From Dermanyssus gallinae (lineage: Eukaryota > Arthropoda > Arachnida > Mesostigmata > Dermanyssidae): a DNA stretch of 64,000 nt. The stretch spans positions 62,001-126,000 of the forward strand of contig QVRM01005915.1 of NCBI GenBank assembly GCA_003439945.1, read 5' to 3'. Every line of letters starts with the position of its first letter. Within the stretch, counting starts at the first letter, position 1. Below, piece by piece: positions 11,805 to 24,639 of the stretch. The notes under the pieces are model-generated. The model ran no database searches, was not told where the DNA came from, and worked only from the letters and a program-made list of their open reading frames with translations. The position numbers and the translations under genes were made by a program.

Positions 11805-12989
11805 CAGTCGCTTTGTCGCGCACTTTCGCATTCCGCATTCCCCGCCTCCACATCAGCGCGCCGAAACTAGCGAGGCGGCATCGTGGCCGTTACTGCAATG
11901 GGTGGGCGGGTGGCAGATGATGAGTGTGATGACACTCATGCTTGCCCGCTGTTTACTTTCGCGTGTTCCTCTTGGATCTTAGGCGAGATTAGCCTGCCCT
12001 GCCCACTACGATGTGTCACTGTTCTATGACTGCGCTATGACGCAAATATGGACAGATAGATACATAGATAGATAGATTAGATTCAATAGATAAACAGATA
12101 GCGAAATAGGCGCTCACCCACCCGTAGCCAAAGCGCAGAACGGCGCCACTCAGTCACATACCTGCCATGCCAAACTAACTTGGGGCTGCACATGTAACAG
12201 CAACAACAACAACAGCTCCAATAACAGCTTAAACATTGTTGTTTTGTTTTGATTGAGTCGTCACACCACTGGTATTACAGGGCTATATATATATATATCT
12301 ATATATATATAAATCACTCTCGCTATGCAGAAATTACGTCGTTTGCTTGACGCGGTGCTTTCTTATCAATTCCTGCATAGCCAAGATAATGATCTCGCCT
12401 CTAAACATATTATTCGATACGTTTCGTAACGGTTACAACTAGCGTTGCGGAATGGCGGCTATAACAGCAACTCTAGAAGATCAAAGAAAACAGAGAATCA
12501 TAAACGATGGCAGCAACAAGATCAATAACGACGGCAGCAACAAGATCAATAACGTCGACAATGTTGCCTTTGCTATTAGCAAATGATCATTGTCGTCGTC
12601 AATAACAACAACAACAACAATCAACCCTAATGCTAACAACAACAAAAGAGTCGAGCAACAACGAGAAAGGTCCGCTACCAAATTATACGTAGGTAGCTAG
12701 CAAAGCGTTTGCAAGCAAAGGAGGTGACTATGATATTTATAATTAAAAACGCATTAATCTGAAGGTAAAATCATTATTTCGATGTCGACGTAATTTTCAC
12801 CAATGTCCATATATTTCTTAAGGCGATGGATCCTTTAAAACGTGTCCGTCGATGTGGTCTGGCTTCGCGTTGACGTCTTCAAGCACTCGCGTGAATCTAA
12901 ATGATTTCATCTTATATTTTGTTATTATTCAAAAATAGTATTGAAGTCGCACAGTGCCAAGTGAATAAGCTGAACGCTTCAACATCGCG
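11805..12989. other. Intergenic, GATA and (CAA)n repeats
   Basis: It contains a short GATA-type run at 12055-12100, a TA run at 12283-12312 and imperfect (CAA)/(ATC)n repeats at 12490-12660. No supported gene. Confidence 0.5.
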
Positions 12990-13120
12990 ACTCCAAACGC
13001 GGGGTGAGCCTAAGTCTTTTCAGCTTTCCTCGTAGACTGCCGCGAGTTCCACACGGCGTGGGTAGACTCCCATCCTATGCCCTTCGCCCCAGAGCGTAAA
13101 TGCATTCACCCCCCTCGACA
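12990..13120 (+). mobile_element. R1-like 3' tail fragment
   Basis: This short segment resembles the tail of the R1-like element (about 8665-8780): an AGTTCCACAC block, then GTAGACTCCCATCCTATGC, then GTAAATGCATTC before a C-rich end. It is diverged, so this rests on a short alignment by eye. Confidence 0.5.
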
Positions 13121-14330
13121 TCGATGAGAAATCTGATCCCGGATGTGGAGATACAAGACGCCAATTGACGGAGTACAAGATAGATTTTAAAACGGTGGCA
13201 CTAGAGAAGTTTTTTTAATACGACGGCGAATATTCTGCTTTACCTTGACTGTTCCACCACTCGTGCTCGAGTACTTCTTCGATGCAAAACCATATAACCT
13301 AAAATACCAATAATGCATGATGTTGAAAGCTGTGGTCGTTGAGGGCTAATTTTGCTCACACAATGTCTCATTGATCTACTCACTTGAATAGACTACAATT
13401 TTAATACATAATCTGTGTTTTTCTAAAATTATATTATCATTCATTTATATTAACCTGTGTTTGTGCACGAATAATTCTTGGCGGCATTAATATTAACATA
13501 CGGAGTGCGGTTCAGGGTTGTGTCCACGGTGACGTGGTCATTCAAAAATCATTCAGACCCATGTTTTCAGGCTATTTACTTATGAACTTGTCGGAACTGT
13601 CACAAATTCTGCATAGCGCAGAACAACCGTCAGTTAAAAATAAACGACGACCCTTTGATTCTATGAACTTCGAAGGTCCGCTCTAAAATGGATAAAGCTT
13701 GAGATGGCTGTGAGGTGTGTTGTTGTGAATTTAGCTAAATATTGCTTTGAGTCAATTGTGTTTTTTTAAATAATTCCACTTTGTTATATTCTAAAGGTAT
13801 AGGTACTTTTGGTTAAGCCGCAAGTGTATTCAAGAAAATTAAAACGTGTAGTTTGAATTTTTAAATTAAATATTTTAACTTTAAGGCCTATATAACCCTA
13901 TACTCTTTAGTTCATGTTTGCATTAGAAATACTCTCGGAAATACTTGTACATTCTATCTAAATTTTGTTGAGAGCTTTGACGTGCATGTCTTTCCTCATA
14001 AAAAAAAATTGTACAAATTCGTGAACAGTACGCTCGACAAAGTTCTATTTGACCAGTACTTATTCTATGTGGCGTTTTAACATATTATGCTTGAGGATTT
14101 GGGGTTATATTACTGATTTTTTGGAGCTTAATTTCTTAAATCGGAGATGGCACTGCAAGACTCACGATATCTATGAAACTGGTTGTTTGCTTTCTTGTCA
14201 TGCTCTTCATACTGCTCATAAATGTGAAGGTATCACGTTTGTTAAGAAAAATAGTTATTAGATATATTTGTAAGTTCCTTGTTTTCATCAGCATAGTTAT
14301 TATTTGTCTGTGTGGTCATCTTACCGAATG
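13121..14330. other. AT-rich intergenic, no gene seen
   Basis: Only short open frames without domain character. Confidence 0.5.
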
Positions 14331-14513
14331 ATATGATATGACGTTTATTCATTCTTAATTGTAGTTTCTCATTTGTGTTACAACTTCATATAGCCACAGG
14401 CTAGTGCGAAGCATATGTACAAGTTACAGTAAGATTTTATACATTATCACCGTAGTATCTCGTTATTGCAATTATTTATCTATAGATTGTGTACATGATT
14501 ACATAAAAATGGT

Positions 14514-17389
14514 TTAATCAGACGCAAGTAAGGTAAGATAGTGCGTTCTAGCAGTGTTTTTGAATTGACTAAGCGATATTAGTGTCCTAATATCACTAGG
14601 TAACTTGTTCCACAAGGTAACACCTGAATTACATAGTGCAAACCTTGATTGCGTACTTGTGGCCGGGGAGACAATAAGCAAGTGAGATGCCGAGCCTCGG
14701 GTGTTTTGGGTCCTTGCAGATTCGATAAGGCCAACCAGGTTGGGATGATGGCCAAGAAGAATACGCTTTATTTCGACAACTATGGTAACTTTAATAAGAT
14801 GTGGTAACGGAAGCACCGAGAGTTCCTTATATTGTTCTATCGTTATTGAGACGCGATGTGGGAGGCCTAAGACAAGACGAAGTGCTCTTTTCTGAAGCAA
14901 ATGAAGCGGAGTTATATTAGATGCATAAGAAAGACCGTACACCTCCAGACCGTATGTTAGGTGGCTCTGTACATACGCGTGGTACATTGCCGTAAGGCAA
15001 TGGCGGGGAAGGATTTTGCGTGTGCGGTATATGGCGGCTACGCCACTGACAATTTTTTTCCTGACATGTTTCGCATGCGCCTGGAACGTCAGATGTTCGT
15101 CAAGAACAATGCCCAGGAACTTCGCTTCAACTAGTATATTATGCCTGCGGTCGCATGCAAAAGCTTCAGGATTGATTGTCGATTGTCCTCTTGGAGTTTT
15201 AAATTGAACAATTCCTGTTTTTGACCAATTAATATAGAGGCCGTTATTTCTGAATCATAGAGATAGCCTTTCAATATCCTCACGAATCATTGTTTCAACT
15301 TGTTGGGGAGAGTCGCCCACGAATAGAGCCGTTGTGTCGTCAGCAAACAAGGTTAGTTTTGCGTGGTTAGGAATACTAAAAATACTAAAAATATCGTTAA
15401 CAAAAATATTAATTAATAGCGGACCACTGATACTCCCTTGAGCCACTCCAATCGATATATTTTCTATATGAGAAGAAAATTGTCCAATTTGGACAACTTG
15501 GCGTCTTTCACAGATGAATGAGCGCATCCACTTTATAAAATTTTCACTAGCCCTATAAGTAGAGAGTTTTTTAAAAGAATGTCTAAGTCAACTGTATCAA
15601 ACGCCTTTCTAAGGTCAATAAATACCGCTGCTACAGTCTTCTCTGATTTTAAATGTTTCCGTATGTCCTCGACAAAATCCATGACAGGCACAACCGTCGA
15701 CATCTTAGGTCGAAAACCGAACTGCCTACAATGTAGGACGTTGTGTCCTTCGATAAAATCTGTAAACTGTTCAAGAATGCATTTTTCAAAGACCTTCGAT
15801 ATTGGCGCGGGAATGCTGATAGGTCTATAGTTGTCTCGGGACAGGCGATCCCCGCCTTTGAACAATAGAACCACACGGTATAGCTTTAGGACATTGGGGT
15901 ATACTCCTGTTCTGATGGAAAGATTGATAATATACTCAAGAGGCGATGCGAGTGCGTCCGCAGCCCTACGAAGAACCAGTGATGGAATCTGTTCGGGGGC
16001 GGTGGAGCATATTTTAACATTTTGTAAAAGGTGGTGAATTCTGTGAACGTTGACTGGCTGCAGAGAAAATTGTTCGGCAGGCGTCGAGAAGTTATCCGGA
16101 ATGGCATAGCTCGATGAGCACTCGTTGTAACGGGTCACACATGTTGCGTAGTAGTGGTTGAATATGTTGACGAGTTCCCCGTTTACAAGAAGTTTGGTAC
16201 ATTTTTTATCCTGAACACCTCCAAGTACAGGTTGGATTGCCTCCCAAGGACCCCTCCGGTTATTAATTCTGTCTGTAACTATGTTGCAGTTCGCTTCCAT
16301 TCTACATTTGCGTGAGAATCTTGTCACTCTGTTCCTGAGTATACGACAAGTTTTGCATTTGCCGTTGTGTGTGGGGTCAGCTCTGTGTATTGCGTACGCC
16401 TGTTCCTTCTCTTTAATAAGGGCATATAATTCCGGTGTCACCCATTTTTTTCGAATTACGTCTCTCGACTCAGTATTCTTGATCTCAGTACTATTACGCT
16501 TCACCGCCGACATAACTCTTACTCTAAACAATTCAAATGCCTCGTTGACGTCATGCAGTCCGTATAGGTCGTCCCACATAGACGATGACAGTTCGGTGAC
16601 TATTTGATCATAGTTGAGTTTGAATTGTGGGCACTCGTTGGCGGCCGACGGCTTAGATTTTAGACAAATAAATGTGGTAAAGTGGTCAGAAAAAGTGGTC
16701 GTAAGAACGCCGAAGGCGATAGTTGTCTTGAGTGAAACATTGCAGTAAATATGATCTATGCATGTTTCGGTGATACGTTGGCCGTGAGCAGTGTCCACAC
16801 AAGCCACTCTAGTCGGCAAACCAATAATCTCTAGAAAATCATACGAGTGTAGTAACTCATACAGGTCAGTTGCATGTGAGCCCTTATCTAACAAGTCAAT
16901 ATTCGCATCACCGAGACATATTGTGTTTAGGCTATTCATTTTTGGCAGTTATTCTTCTAGTGCACACAAGAAATCCAATGGCCTCCCCGACGGTTGCCTA
17001 TAAAATGCTCCCACAACTGTACTCTGATCATCGGCAAACACCTCAACAAAAATACTTTCGCATCGAGCGTCTGCCGGAAGGAGTAGTTTGAGATCGTTCC
17101 GCTCGCGTACCACATAATCATGTCTAATAAACAGTGCCACACCTCCTACCGGCTCATTACGGCAATCAACAAATTGGTTATAATTATTAATCTGAAAAGC
17201 GGCTGCCTCCTGTCGCGAGATACGAGTTTCCGACAAAGCGATAAATGACGGAGGGTAAGGAAGCAAATGTAACATTGTTTCAATGTCGTGTATATGAGAC
17301 TTGGCACCATTAATATTGCAGTGTATTCCGTAAAAATAGTCAGGTTCTATTTTAAGTTCTGTGACATTAATTGTTTGACTAGCTGTCAT
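14514..17389 (-). pseudogene. LINE family A ORF2, endonuclease and reverse transcriptase
   Basis: ORF2 starts at the ATG at 17389. The N-terminal apurinic-type endonuclease shows HCNING, SETRISR, GAFYRQPSG, LGDANIDL and SDHFTTF, the expected metal and catalytic sites. The reverse transcriptase follows, with GGDRLSRDNYRPIS, motif A FIDLRKAFDTVD, GVAQGSISGPLL and the catalytic FADDTTALF. The C-terminal region (HLLQKRALRLVLGLP onward) ends at 14514. An in-frame TAA after CALEE, a frameshift after motif A and a TGA in place of the Trp before FRNNGLY break it. All catalytic residues remain readable, so inactivation is recent enough to rebuild the family consensus by alignment. Confidence 0.9.
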
Positions 17390-17410
17390 ATAGTAATAAT
17401 ATGGTGACGA

Positions 17411-18741
17411 CTATTTGCGACCGACAAGGGCATCGATATCGGTGTCGGTTGTCACGTCCCGCCAGGGAGCGTTGCTGTTGAGACGGATTTGTACGCGGCA
17501 GTCTGACGTTCGGACGTCAGAAAATTTCCTGTTGGCCTTGAGGCGACGGAGGCGGTCATGCAGGCTCGCGTTGGCGGGTGTCAGATGGTCATTGGCGTAG
17601 ATGTTGTTGTTGCTTCCCTGGCAGCCGGCTAGAATGCTCGACTTCGGCTTCACTTCCCGGCATCTTCGTTGCACCTCAAGTTTCCTCCACCGACAGACAA
17701 ACCGCACCAGCAGCTGGGAGCGGTCGGTGATGTTTTTCCCGTTGATCGTACGAGTTCTGGGCAGCGGTGGGCGACGTCGATGTCGCGTTCATCAAGTTCC
17801 ACATTTAGTTGCTGGCAAAGTTCAATAACCGTCGCGCGCACTTCCTCGTCCGTTTCCTTCTCTTTCGCGGGAATCCCATTAAATACCACATCAGACCGGC
17901 GGTCGTACTGGTCCTTAAACGCATGTCCGGCTGATGCCGACTCCGCTAGCGCCTTTGCGTCAGTCGACATCTCCTTAATTGTGTTAACGGTCGAATGGAC
18001 CTCTTGCACAGCGGCTACAGCCTCCTCCACTGAATGCATATAATATTCCATAGAGGTGTCTGTAGTGTTCATTCTTTGCTTTAGGTCGTGGACTTCTGCC
18101 TCAAGTCGCTGAACTTTACCGGTGAGAAGCAAGCATTCGTTAATTTTTGTCTCCAACCGCTCCATCTGAGCTGGCATGCTGGTGAGAAGAGATAGCTTTG
18201 ATTCGAGAGACGTCAGCAGGGCGCTCACATCAGCCGTAGAATCTTTGCGCGCTGACATCTGTTCCGATGCCGCCGATAGTGAATGGCCCGCCAAACCTCT
18301 CGTGTCGATATCTGATGACTCGATGGTTTGGGCGGCTTGGTGGTTTTGGCTCGGGCTAGTGGAGCCGTTATCTCTCTCGCTAATGTCGTTGGGGTCTGCA
18401 CTGTTTTCGCTGGAGGCGGCCGTATTATTGGTAGTTAGATTATGTGAGTTCTTTGTGTGACTTCCTGTAGCAACGCGGTTAACTTTACAGCTTGGGCAGC
18501 ACCATTTAAATAATGGATCATCAGATTTCCTTTTGTTGATCACTGTCATAATAACATCGACACATCTTGGATGGTAGTGAGATGAGCATGTATCGCAACT
18601 TATAGGCGCCCTCTTAACCGTCGTGCGGCATTTTCCGCAGATTTGGTTTAGCGAACGACTTGAATCATCGCGAGACACATTCATGGCTGACATTTCACTG
18701 GGCTTACTTGAGGTCTTCTTTATGTTTGTTGACTGAGGCAT
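17411..18741 (-). pseudogene. LINE family A ORF1, PHD-finger nucleic-acid-binding protein
   Basis: The first in-frame ATG is at 18741 (MPQSTNIKK); the frame is open further upstream to 18939 without an ATG. A C4HC3 PHD-like finger (CGKC, CDTC, HPRC, CPSC) lies at about residues 35-85 from this ATG. A Ser/Thr/Asn-rich linker follows, then a heptad-rich coiled coil (about 18190-18050), then a region similar to the RRM-like core of L1-type ORF1 proteins (DQYDRRSDVVFNGIP). A frameshift near 17690 breaks the C-terminus, which resumes in another frame to the stop at 17411. Such proteins bind the element RNA and act as chaperones in the RNP. The zinc finger may recruit host factors (inference). Confidence 0.85.
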
Positions 18742-18960
18742 CACTGCGGGAATGCAGGTCGATGTGCGCGTCGAAGGTGAAAAACACTGGTTAACGGGTC
18801 TGAAAATCTGGAATACTTGGGTCTGAGCACTAGGGATCAGCTTGTACACTTCATTTGTTGAGTAATTTGCTCTACCATGTTGCAAATGACGAGATTTTCG
18901 GTGATTTTCAATAACCTCGATCTTGATCTGTCTGTGCAATGCTTACTACGTCTTGATTAC

Positions 18961-19377
18961 ATTTATTATTTGCTGCTCTCCTGATTTAGAGGTAAGTAAA
19001 ACGTTTGACCAAATATCAGCCCTAGATAAATTTACTAAATTGCTTTTATATTAATAATTGTTTTTTCGTCGTTGACTAAGATCTTTACAATTTTCCCGAA
19101 TGACACACGCATTGAATTTCAGATACGCGAATTTCAATTAGCTGACTACGTGGTCAATCTCAAGGCGCCAAGGGGATCTGTTGCTGGCTCAAACGTAGAT
19201 GAATCTATTATCTGCTATTCGTTTGACATGTGTACCTAAATAACACATGTCACCCCTTTATATCCGGGTCGCTTAGTGGCAGCATAAGTGAACATGTTGA
19301 GATATCTAGGGTTTCCTCAACAGTCCTTGTGGCAGCATGGTCGCTGACTCTTAGCCGTACAGTTTTTTATTTGCTCT
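18961..19377. other. Intergenic, nothing recognised
   Basis: No open frame with domain character. It may contain the 5'UTR of the LINE just to its left. Confidence 0.4.
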
Positions 19378-19486
19378 CAATGAGCATCGGCCAAAGAAAC
19401 TTCGATCAACAACAGATATCGAACCGGCGACACCCCGGTAGATGACAACCATGACGTTCTAGCCCCGTAGACTACGTCGCCATGTT
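19378..19486 (-). mobile_element. SINE-2 copy (tRNA-derived)
   Basis: Read on the minus strand it starts with a tRNA-like head (TGGCGACGTAGTCTACGGGG) and has a B-box-like GCCGGTTCGATATC. It aligns with 39298-39415 and 45655-45775, which carry the same head, the GTCATNGTTGTCA block and the TTGATC(G) end. All three copies in the window are on the minus strand. Confidence 0.7.
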
Positions 19487-21289
19487 GATATATGTACGTA
19501 TAATATGCATTCAGAAAATCAGGCGAAAGCGTTTCGTTTCATATGAACATCTATTGGTAAACACATTTTACGTGAAGCAAATAAAGTACCCCATTTAAAG
19601 CTATCACCCATCTAAAAACTGAATGTCCGATGTCTAAAGCTATGACATAACTTAATTAACCATGCCCGGTTGATACGCCGGAGTTCTCCTATCGTGCTTC
19701 CCGTGCAAAGAATTGATCCGCATAGCTTCCTCATGTTCCAAGGAATCTGTGTGTAAAAACTCGGGCCAATATTTGGGCGCATACTAATTCATATAAGATT
19801 CAAATCGAAGATTGATCACTCACTAAATTGGTTTTTATGGACTACAATCGTAAGTTCTGTACTTATTTACCACCAGAGGACGCTCGTTAAACAGTGCCGA
19901 GAAATATCTAATTAGATGTATTTTTTTCACCAGATTGTTTTATTGACATGCTCTTTTACAGGCATCTCACAATGTATGTAATAATTAATTAAAAATACCT
20001 ATTGTTGGAGCACCTGCATCTGTCAAGTGTAATCACAGTATTATACATACACACAAACCTATATGATTTTTTGTTCATTGTTTCTGTATACCCATTGTAT
20101 ACCCATACCATAGGGTAATTTCATCTTGCACAATGTCGACAATTTACTAGTACACCTTCGTCTTGCAACGTAACGAAAGTGTGCCACATCAGATAAAGCG
20201 CCTTTGTCATGTGTTGGGCTAGACCAGCTCTTGAACACCGGACTGTGTTCCAAAATTTTTGAGTTCCGCCCCAATTTGAACAGCAATAAAGGGGCTCGTT
20301 ATGTTATTTGACGCAATATCCCAAAAAGCGGCCGAATGCTTAACACGTTTAATGCAGTCCATTGGACCGATTATACTATAAATTGACTCCAAATCAGCCA
20401 AAATAGTGTAGAAATACGTTGTAACGTTTGGATCGAAAGCTCAATAAATCAGAGCATAGCTTTATAACAGGTTAGATGTTCCTAAATTCACGTATTGTTG
20501 TGAGGTTTGGCGGCTTTACTTAGGCAAATACATTGAAGCGATGTACAGAGGAAGTTCATTCGTCGTGTCTCAAAAAGGTGTAACATTGCCCAAAATTCGA
20601 TTGTGTTAGGCCCTCTTTGGGAACTGCAGTCCAGAGCTCTCGCATGTAAAATCAAAATAAAATCATTAAATTTATCTAACTATTATACCATTCGTGTAAA
20701 CAATCTTAGAAGCGGCAGCACGATCTCGTCCAAACAAATTGCAAAGACGGATCGCGTAAATAACATGTTTTCATGGCGGATGGCTAGGACACTGAACTAA
20801 ATCTGATTGGAGCAAGGTCAACATCGCAGCGTATTAAGAATCTTTCTTGGGACTTCACATGTTCGTTATCAACGTAAGCGTTGTACCCCAGAATATCTCG
20901 GGTAAAAACGTTTACAGATTTAGTCTGCGTTAGCACATGTCAACATGTTAGAAATGTCATTCCTATAGAAACAGCACCGTCATTCGCTAATCGAAGCATT
21001 GTGCAAATAATATACTTGAAGTACTATGTTTTTGCTTTAAGTTTATGCATAATATAGCAATTATGACTATGTGTGAGATATTTATATCGGACTGTTTTGT
21101 TACATTTATTCATAATGTCCGCTTATCTTTAGAATTATACTTGATTAGCGCTTGTTTAATGTTTTGCACTTACTAATACGCTTTAAGCAGATGTTTGTGA
21201 GTCTAAATGAAGAGCATATTATATATATATATTAGATTAATCCTTAAGTCCGTTCGAATTTTTCACTCATTTTTGAAGACACGTGTCGT
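19487..21289. other. Intergenic, no gene supported
   Basis: Two minus-strand open frames (20401 to 20219 and 20286 to 20059) read in partly overlapping register and could be a decayed element, but I see no known motif. Confidence 0.35.
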
Positions 21290-22270
21290 TACAACGGAAG
21301 GCTTTATTGGAATGCTGTATTGCCCATTTTGTTTAACTACCTTAGCCTAACGTTCAGGTAAGCTCATGATTCCATTCCTCTAGAAGGTTCGCCTGGCTTC
21401 CGAAGTAATGGTCTACATACGTTTTAACATCATCCAAAGAATCGAATTCTTTGCCATTAAGAGAATTTTGAAGGAACCAAACTAGATGGTAATACGAAGC
21501 AAGGTCGGGACTATACGCAGGGTATGGCAAAGTATCCCATCCAAATTTCATAAACATCTTGGTGGTGAGCAAAGATGTGTGCGGTCTTACGTTGTCGTGG
21601 TGAAAAGTTACTCCTCGTCTCTTCGCCAAGTCCAGCTGCTTCTGGTAAATTCCCCTCGTCAAATTGTCCAGTTATTGACCGTTTCGTTTGGTTGTAACAG
21701 CTCATAAAGGATCCCCCTTCGTATCCCACCAAACACTTAACATTACTTTCCTTGTATGGGGGTCCGGGCTTGATAGTTGTTTGGGGCCCGCTCCATTTAT
21801 AAGCCACGCCCTTTTGCAGACAACGTGCTTATATAGATTACGTACTTAGAGTGTCAACTTCTCATCCCTTGTCACCATAGCGCGGAGAAAGGGCCGATCC
21901 TCGTTATTTTTTCTTGAGGTGATCGCAACGCTAGCACACGCTTCTCCATTTGGTGATTGGTAAGCGCGTGTGGCACCCATACATTTAACTTGCTAACGAA
22001 TCCCTCGGCATGGAGATGCCTTTGGACGGATGTGTGTGGTAGGTCGGCAATGGCCACAATCTCGCGCAGCGAGAGGTGTGAGTTTCGTTCGACCACTGTT
22101 GTTAATGCGGCTGCGTCCACTGTCAAAGGGCGTCTGGGCTGGGCCGGTCTCGGTCGTTAACGTTGAAGTTGCCGTTCCTAAATCGTCTCATCTGTTATTG
22201 TCTCTCCGCCATAAATTTCACACATCTTAGTTAGGACTTGGGTTGCATTTTTTCTTTCCGAGAGCAAAAT
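21290..22270 (-). mobile_element. mariner-like transposon, decayed
   Basis: The N-terminal helix-turn-helix part (LSLREIVAIADLPHTSVQRHL, truncated here to its key residues S-REI-TSVQRHL) lies at about 22060-22010, followed by WVPHALT. The catalytic region FHHDNVRPHTS is at about 21590-21560 and YSPDLASYYHLVWFLQNSLNG at about 21510-21450 (key residues SPDL and LQNSLNG). Several frameshifts separate these parts. It differs from the family at 1-385 and 57347-58400. Terminal repeats were not recognised, so the ends are approximate. Confidence 0.8.
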
Positions 22271-22345
22271 ATCATTAAATGCCGAAAATGCACATTTAAC
22301 TCTGCCACCTTCACTCGAGAGTTAGTTTGCGTGAGTTAGATAGGT

Positions 22346-22515
22346 CGAGCCGGGTGGCGTGGTGCATTCGCCTGCGCTTTGCGACCGGGGGACACACACA
22401 GGTGCTCGCGTTCGAACCCTACCGTTGCACATTTGTATTTATGGGGGTCCGTCTATGAAGCAGTCCCGTGGACGTTAGATCTTGGCTGAGGGCCAGCTCG
22501 AACATTTTATAGATA
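22346..22515 (+). mobile_element. SINE-1 copy
   Basis: Full tRNA-related head (GGGTGGCGTGGTGCATTCG, B box GCGTTCGAACCC), body with TTGCACATTTGTATTTATGG and tail with GGACGTTAGATCTTGGCTG. Compared with the other copies the AAGCATTGCGCAAAGCAG stretch is shortened. Confidence 0.9.
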
Positions 22516-22774
22516 TTAGAAATAATTCCATGGTATAAGAATAAAACACAGGTCTGCTCTTACCTCCATGTAAACAAACAACCTTCTCCAAAACGGTTTC
22601 ACCCTCTTCCGGGGCTGCGCAGTACAACTTTCCAAACGGACTTATAGATCAACTCAAGCAAATACACCTGATCAGACAAGATAGCTCTACTAAGAAGCCT
22701 TAAAATTAAAATATGTAATGTTCATTGTACTCGTTGCACGAAGTTGTGTTTCGAATCCAGGGTCTCTTTAGCAG

Positions 22775-22777
<3 letters not shown>

Positions 22778-22810
<33 letters not shown>

Positions 22811-22903
22811 GTTTCTGGGCTTTAATCCAGTATTTATTGAATATATGTTACAATCATTTCCATCGGAACTAGTTTCATTTTACTTTGCTGCAGGTGGCCT
22901 TTG

Positions 22904-22940
<37 letters not shown>
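22778..22940. repeat. Two (TA)n arrays
   Basis: Pure TA arrays at 22778-22807 and 22907-22940, about 100 bases apart, downstream of the 3' end of the PLCXD-like gene. Confidence 0.95.
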
Positions 22941-22943
<3 letters not shown>

Positions 22944-23205
22944 GGAAGACGAGTGGCTGAAGCTATACAGTACAGATGTACCTTCACGTTTCAGTCATTT
23001 TCTGTGTATTTTGCTCGCCTACTTATTATCTGTCTTCATTAATGATAGATTCTACTTCTACTAAGTCGATGACCGATGTCATCGATCGCGGCGTGTATCT
23101 TCACTGTTTTCACACAACAGGTGACGACGATAATCCTATCGTATCGGTGTCCGCTGCTGCCACTGCTGCTACTCATCCGATACGACTGAAGGTAGGCGTC
23201 GCATA

Positions 23206-23362
23206 CTAGGTTGAGTAGTCATAGGTGTAGTCCGAAAAGCTCATGTGCCTTTGGGCCCGCTCGATGTTGATCTCCTTGCAGAGTTCGACGATGTCGGTGC
23301 TGGTAACGTAGTCAAACGCGACCAGATTGACGGCATCTCTCAGTCTAGTGTCATAGCGATAC
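23206..23362 (-). CDS. PLCXD-like gene, last coding exon
   Basis: The acceptor is a CCACAG before position 23362. The exon supplies the last base of the Trp codon begun in the previous exon, then reads YRYDTRLRDAVNLVAFDYV and onward. The stop codon TAG is at 23206-23208. The stretch VNLVAFDYVTSTDIV corresponds to the last conserved strand of PLCXD proteins, where the chain returns to the barrel. The tail is short and Tyr/Ser-rich, with no membrane anchor. Phase agrees with the exon at 23738. Confidence 0.88.
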
Positions 23363-23690
23363 CTGTGGTAGGTGGGTGTAGAGTTTACAAGTTCAAAAAA
23401 TTACGAGCGCGCTCAGTGAAAAGCCAGAAAAATCGTCGGCGTATTATCGGCGATGCGCGATATCGACCTTGCCGGTCGATATCGCAAAGTACCGGCAAAG
23501 ACAAGCAAGAAATATAAAACCTATTTGTATTGCAAATGGCTTTCTCGTATGTTTAGGTTGAAGGCTTACACGGCTTGGCCTAGATTCACTACTAGACTAC
23601 ACTTTGATACGGTGCATAGGCTAGGATGGTTGGCGTTTTACATTAGGGTAGTGGCTTTGTATACTAGCACACTTGACCAAAATGTAATTT

Positions 23691-23724
<34 letters not shown>

Positions 23725-23737
23725 CTTATATACATAC

Positions 23738-23901
23738 CATGTTGCTATGCGGAAGTTGTCCTGATGTGCGATTCCTCGAACCCCGCCTCGGTATTTGTCA
23801 ATGATGACATTCCACATGCCCTGCGCTGTTATTTGCGACATTGCGTTGAAGAACCACATTCTCTCGTATCGGCACGCTAACACATTTTTCTGTATGTAGT
23901 C
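23738..23901 (-). CDS. PLCXD-like gene, sixth placed exon
   Basis: The exon opens after a pyrimidine-rich CTTCTACATAG acceptor with DYIQKNVLACRYERMW. It continues through FFNAMSQITAQGMW, typical of the PLCXD C-terminal half, and ends inside a Trp codon at a GTATGT donor. It joins the exon at 27309 in phase 0 and the exon at 23362 in phase 2. The downstream intron starts within a TA-rich stretch. Confidence 0.88.
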
Positions 23902-24639
23902 CTATGTAGAAGAAAGAACGAGATAATTGTTTCTTGAGGTGGACATTTATCACCTAACGTTTCGTTTTGCATTGAACATTGGCGATGTTATATGTCATTC
24001 TAATTTATCATTTCACAATGTTACTGCGTTCTATTAGCAGCTCTTCATTTGCTAAGTCATTGAAATTATATGTATACGTTCTTTAAGAAGTTGTAGCTGT
24101 TAATGTTACAGCAATATCAACGTTACAGCAATTCACGCACATGCAATGATGGTTCCCATACAAAGTAATTCGGCCGGTAATTTCTCGGTAATTTTCGAGG
24201 GCCAGTTGTTATCTCTGTAAGCAAAAGGTTTCGTCTTCAGTGTCGGCGTGTATTGTAAATTGTAAGCTCCTGTCCTATCTAAATGCTGTATTGATCGGTA
24301 TATTGTTAAGTGCGCAGTCTTTTATAAGCTCTTTTTGCCCGCACGTTTCTATTGCAAATGTTTCCTGTGGCCCCAGCATGCGCTTAAGATCGAAAGCCTT
24401 CAACCCATGTAGGCATTTTTCAAGTCATCCAAAGTCATCAATGTTACAACTGTAGAAAGACAGACTGTTACTATCGAAAATACTGAGATCTCAGATAATT
24501 AATTTAAGACTATCTTCAGGTCCGCAAACCGCAAAATGCTTCATAAACAGATGCCGCTCTAACATTTTTAATCAATAAATGTATCACATGCCATTTCATT
24601 GTCAGCTTTGCTAGTTGAATCATGATATTAGATAAACAC
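23902..24639. other. Intron, nothing recognised
   Basis: Left part of the intron of the PLCXD-like gene. No open frame of interest. Confidence 0.5.

Larger units (their letters stand above)
14331..18960 (-). mobile_element. CR1-like LINE family A, near full length
   Basis: This is a 4.6-kb element with ORF1 (PHD finger, coiled coil, RRM-like part), ORF2 (endonuclease plus reverse transcriptase) and a 3'UTR ending in the microsatellite-like tail CATATCATATC (14331-14341 on the plus strand as GATATGATATG). A PHD finger in ORF1 is a known trait of CR1-like elements. ORF1 is separated from ORF2 by about 20 bases. Four inactivating lesions are visible: a frameshift in ORF1 near 17690, a TAA at about 16945, a frameshift near 15530 and a TGA at about 15254. 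The 5' end is uncertain. Confidence 0.9.

Noticed and set aside
20059..20401. Two minus-strand open frames that could be a decayed protein
   Set aside because: No motif or repeat match; not enough to call an element.
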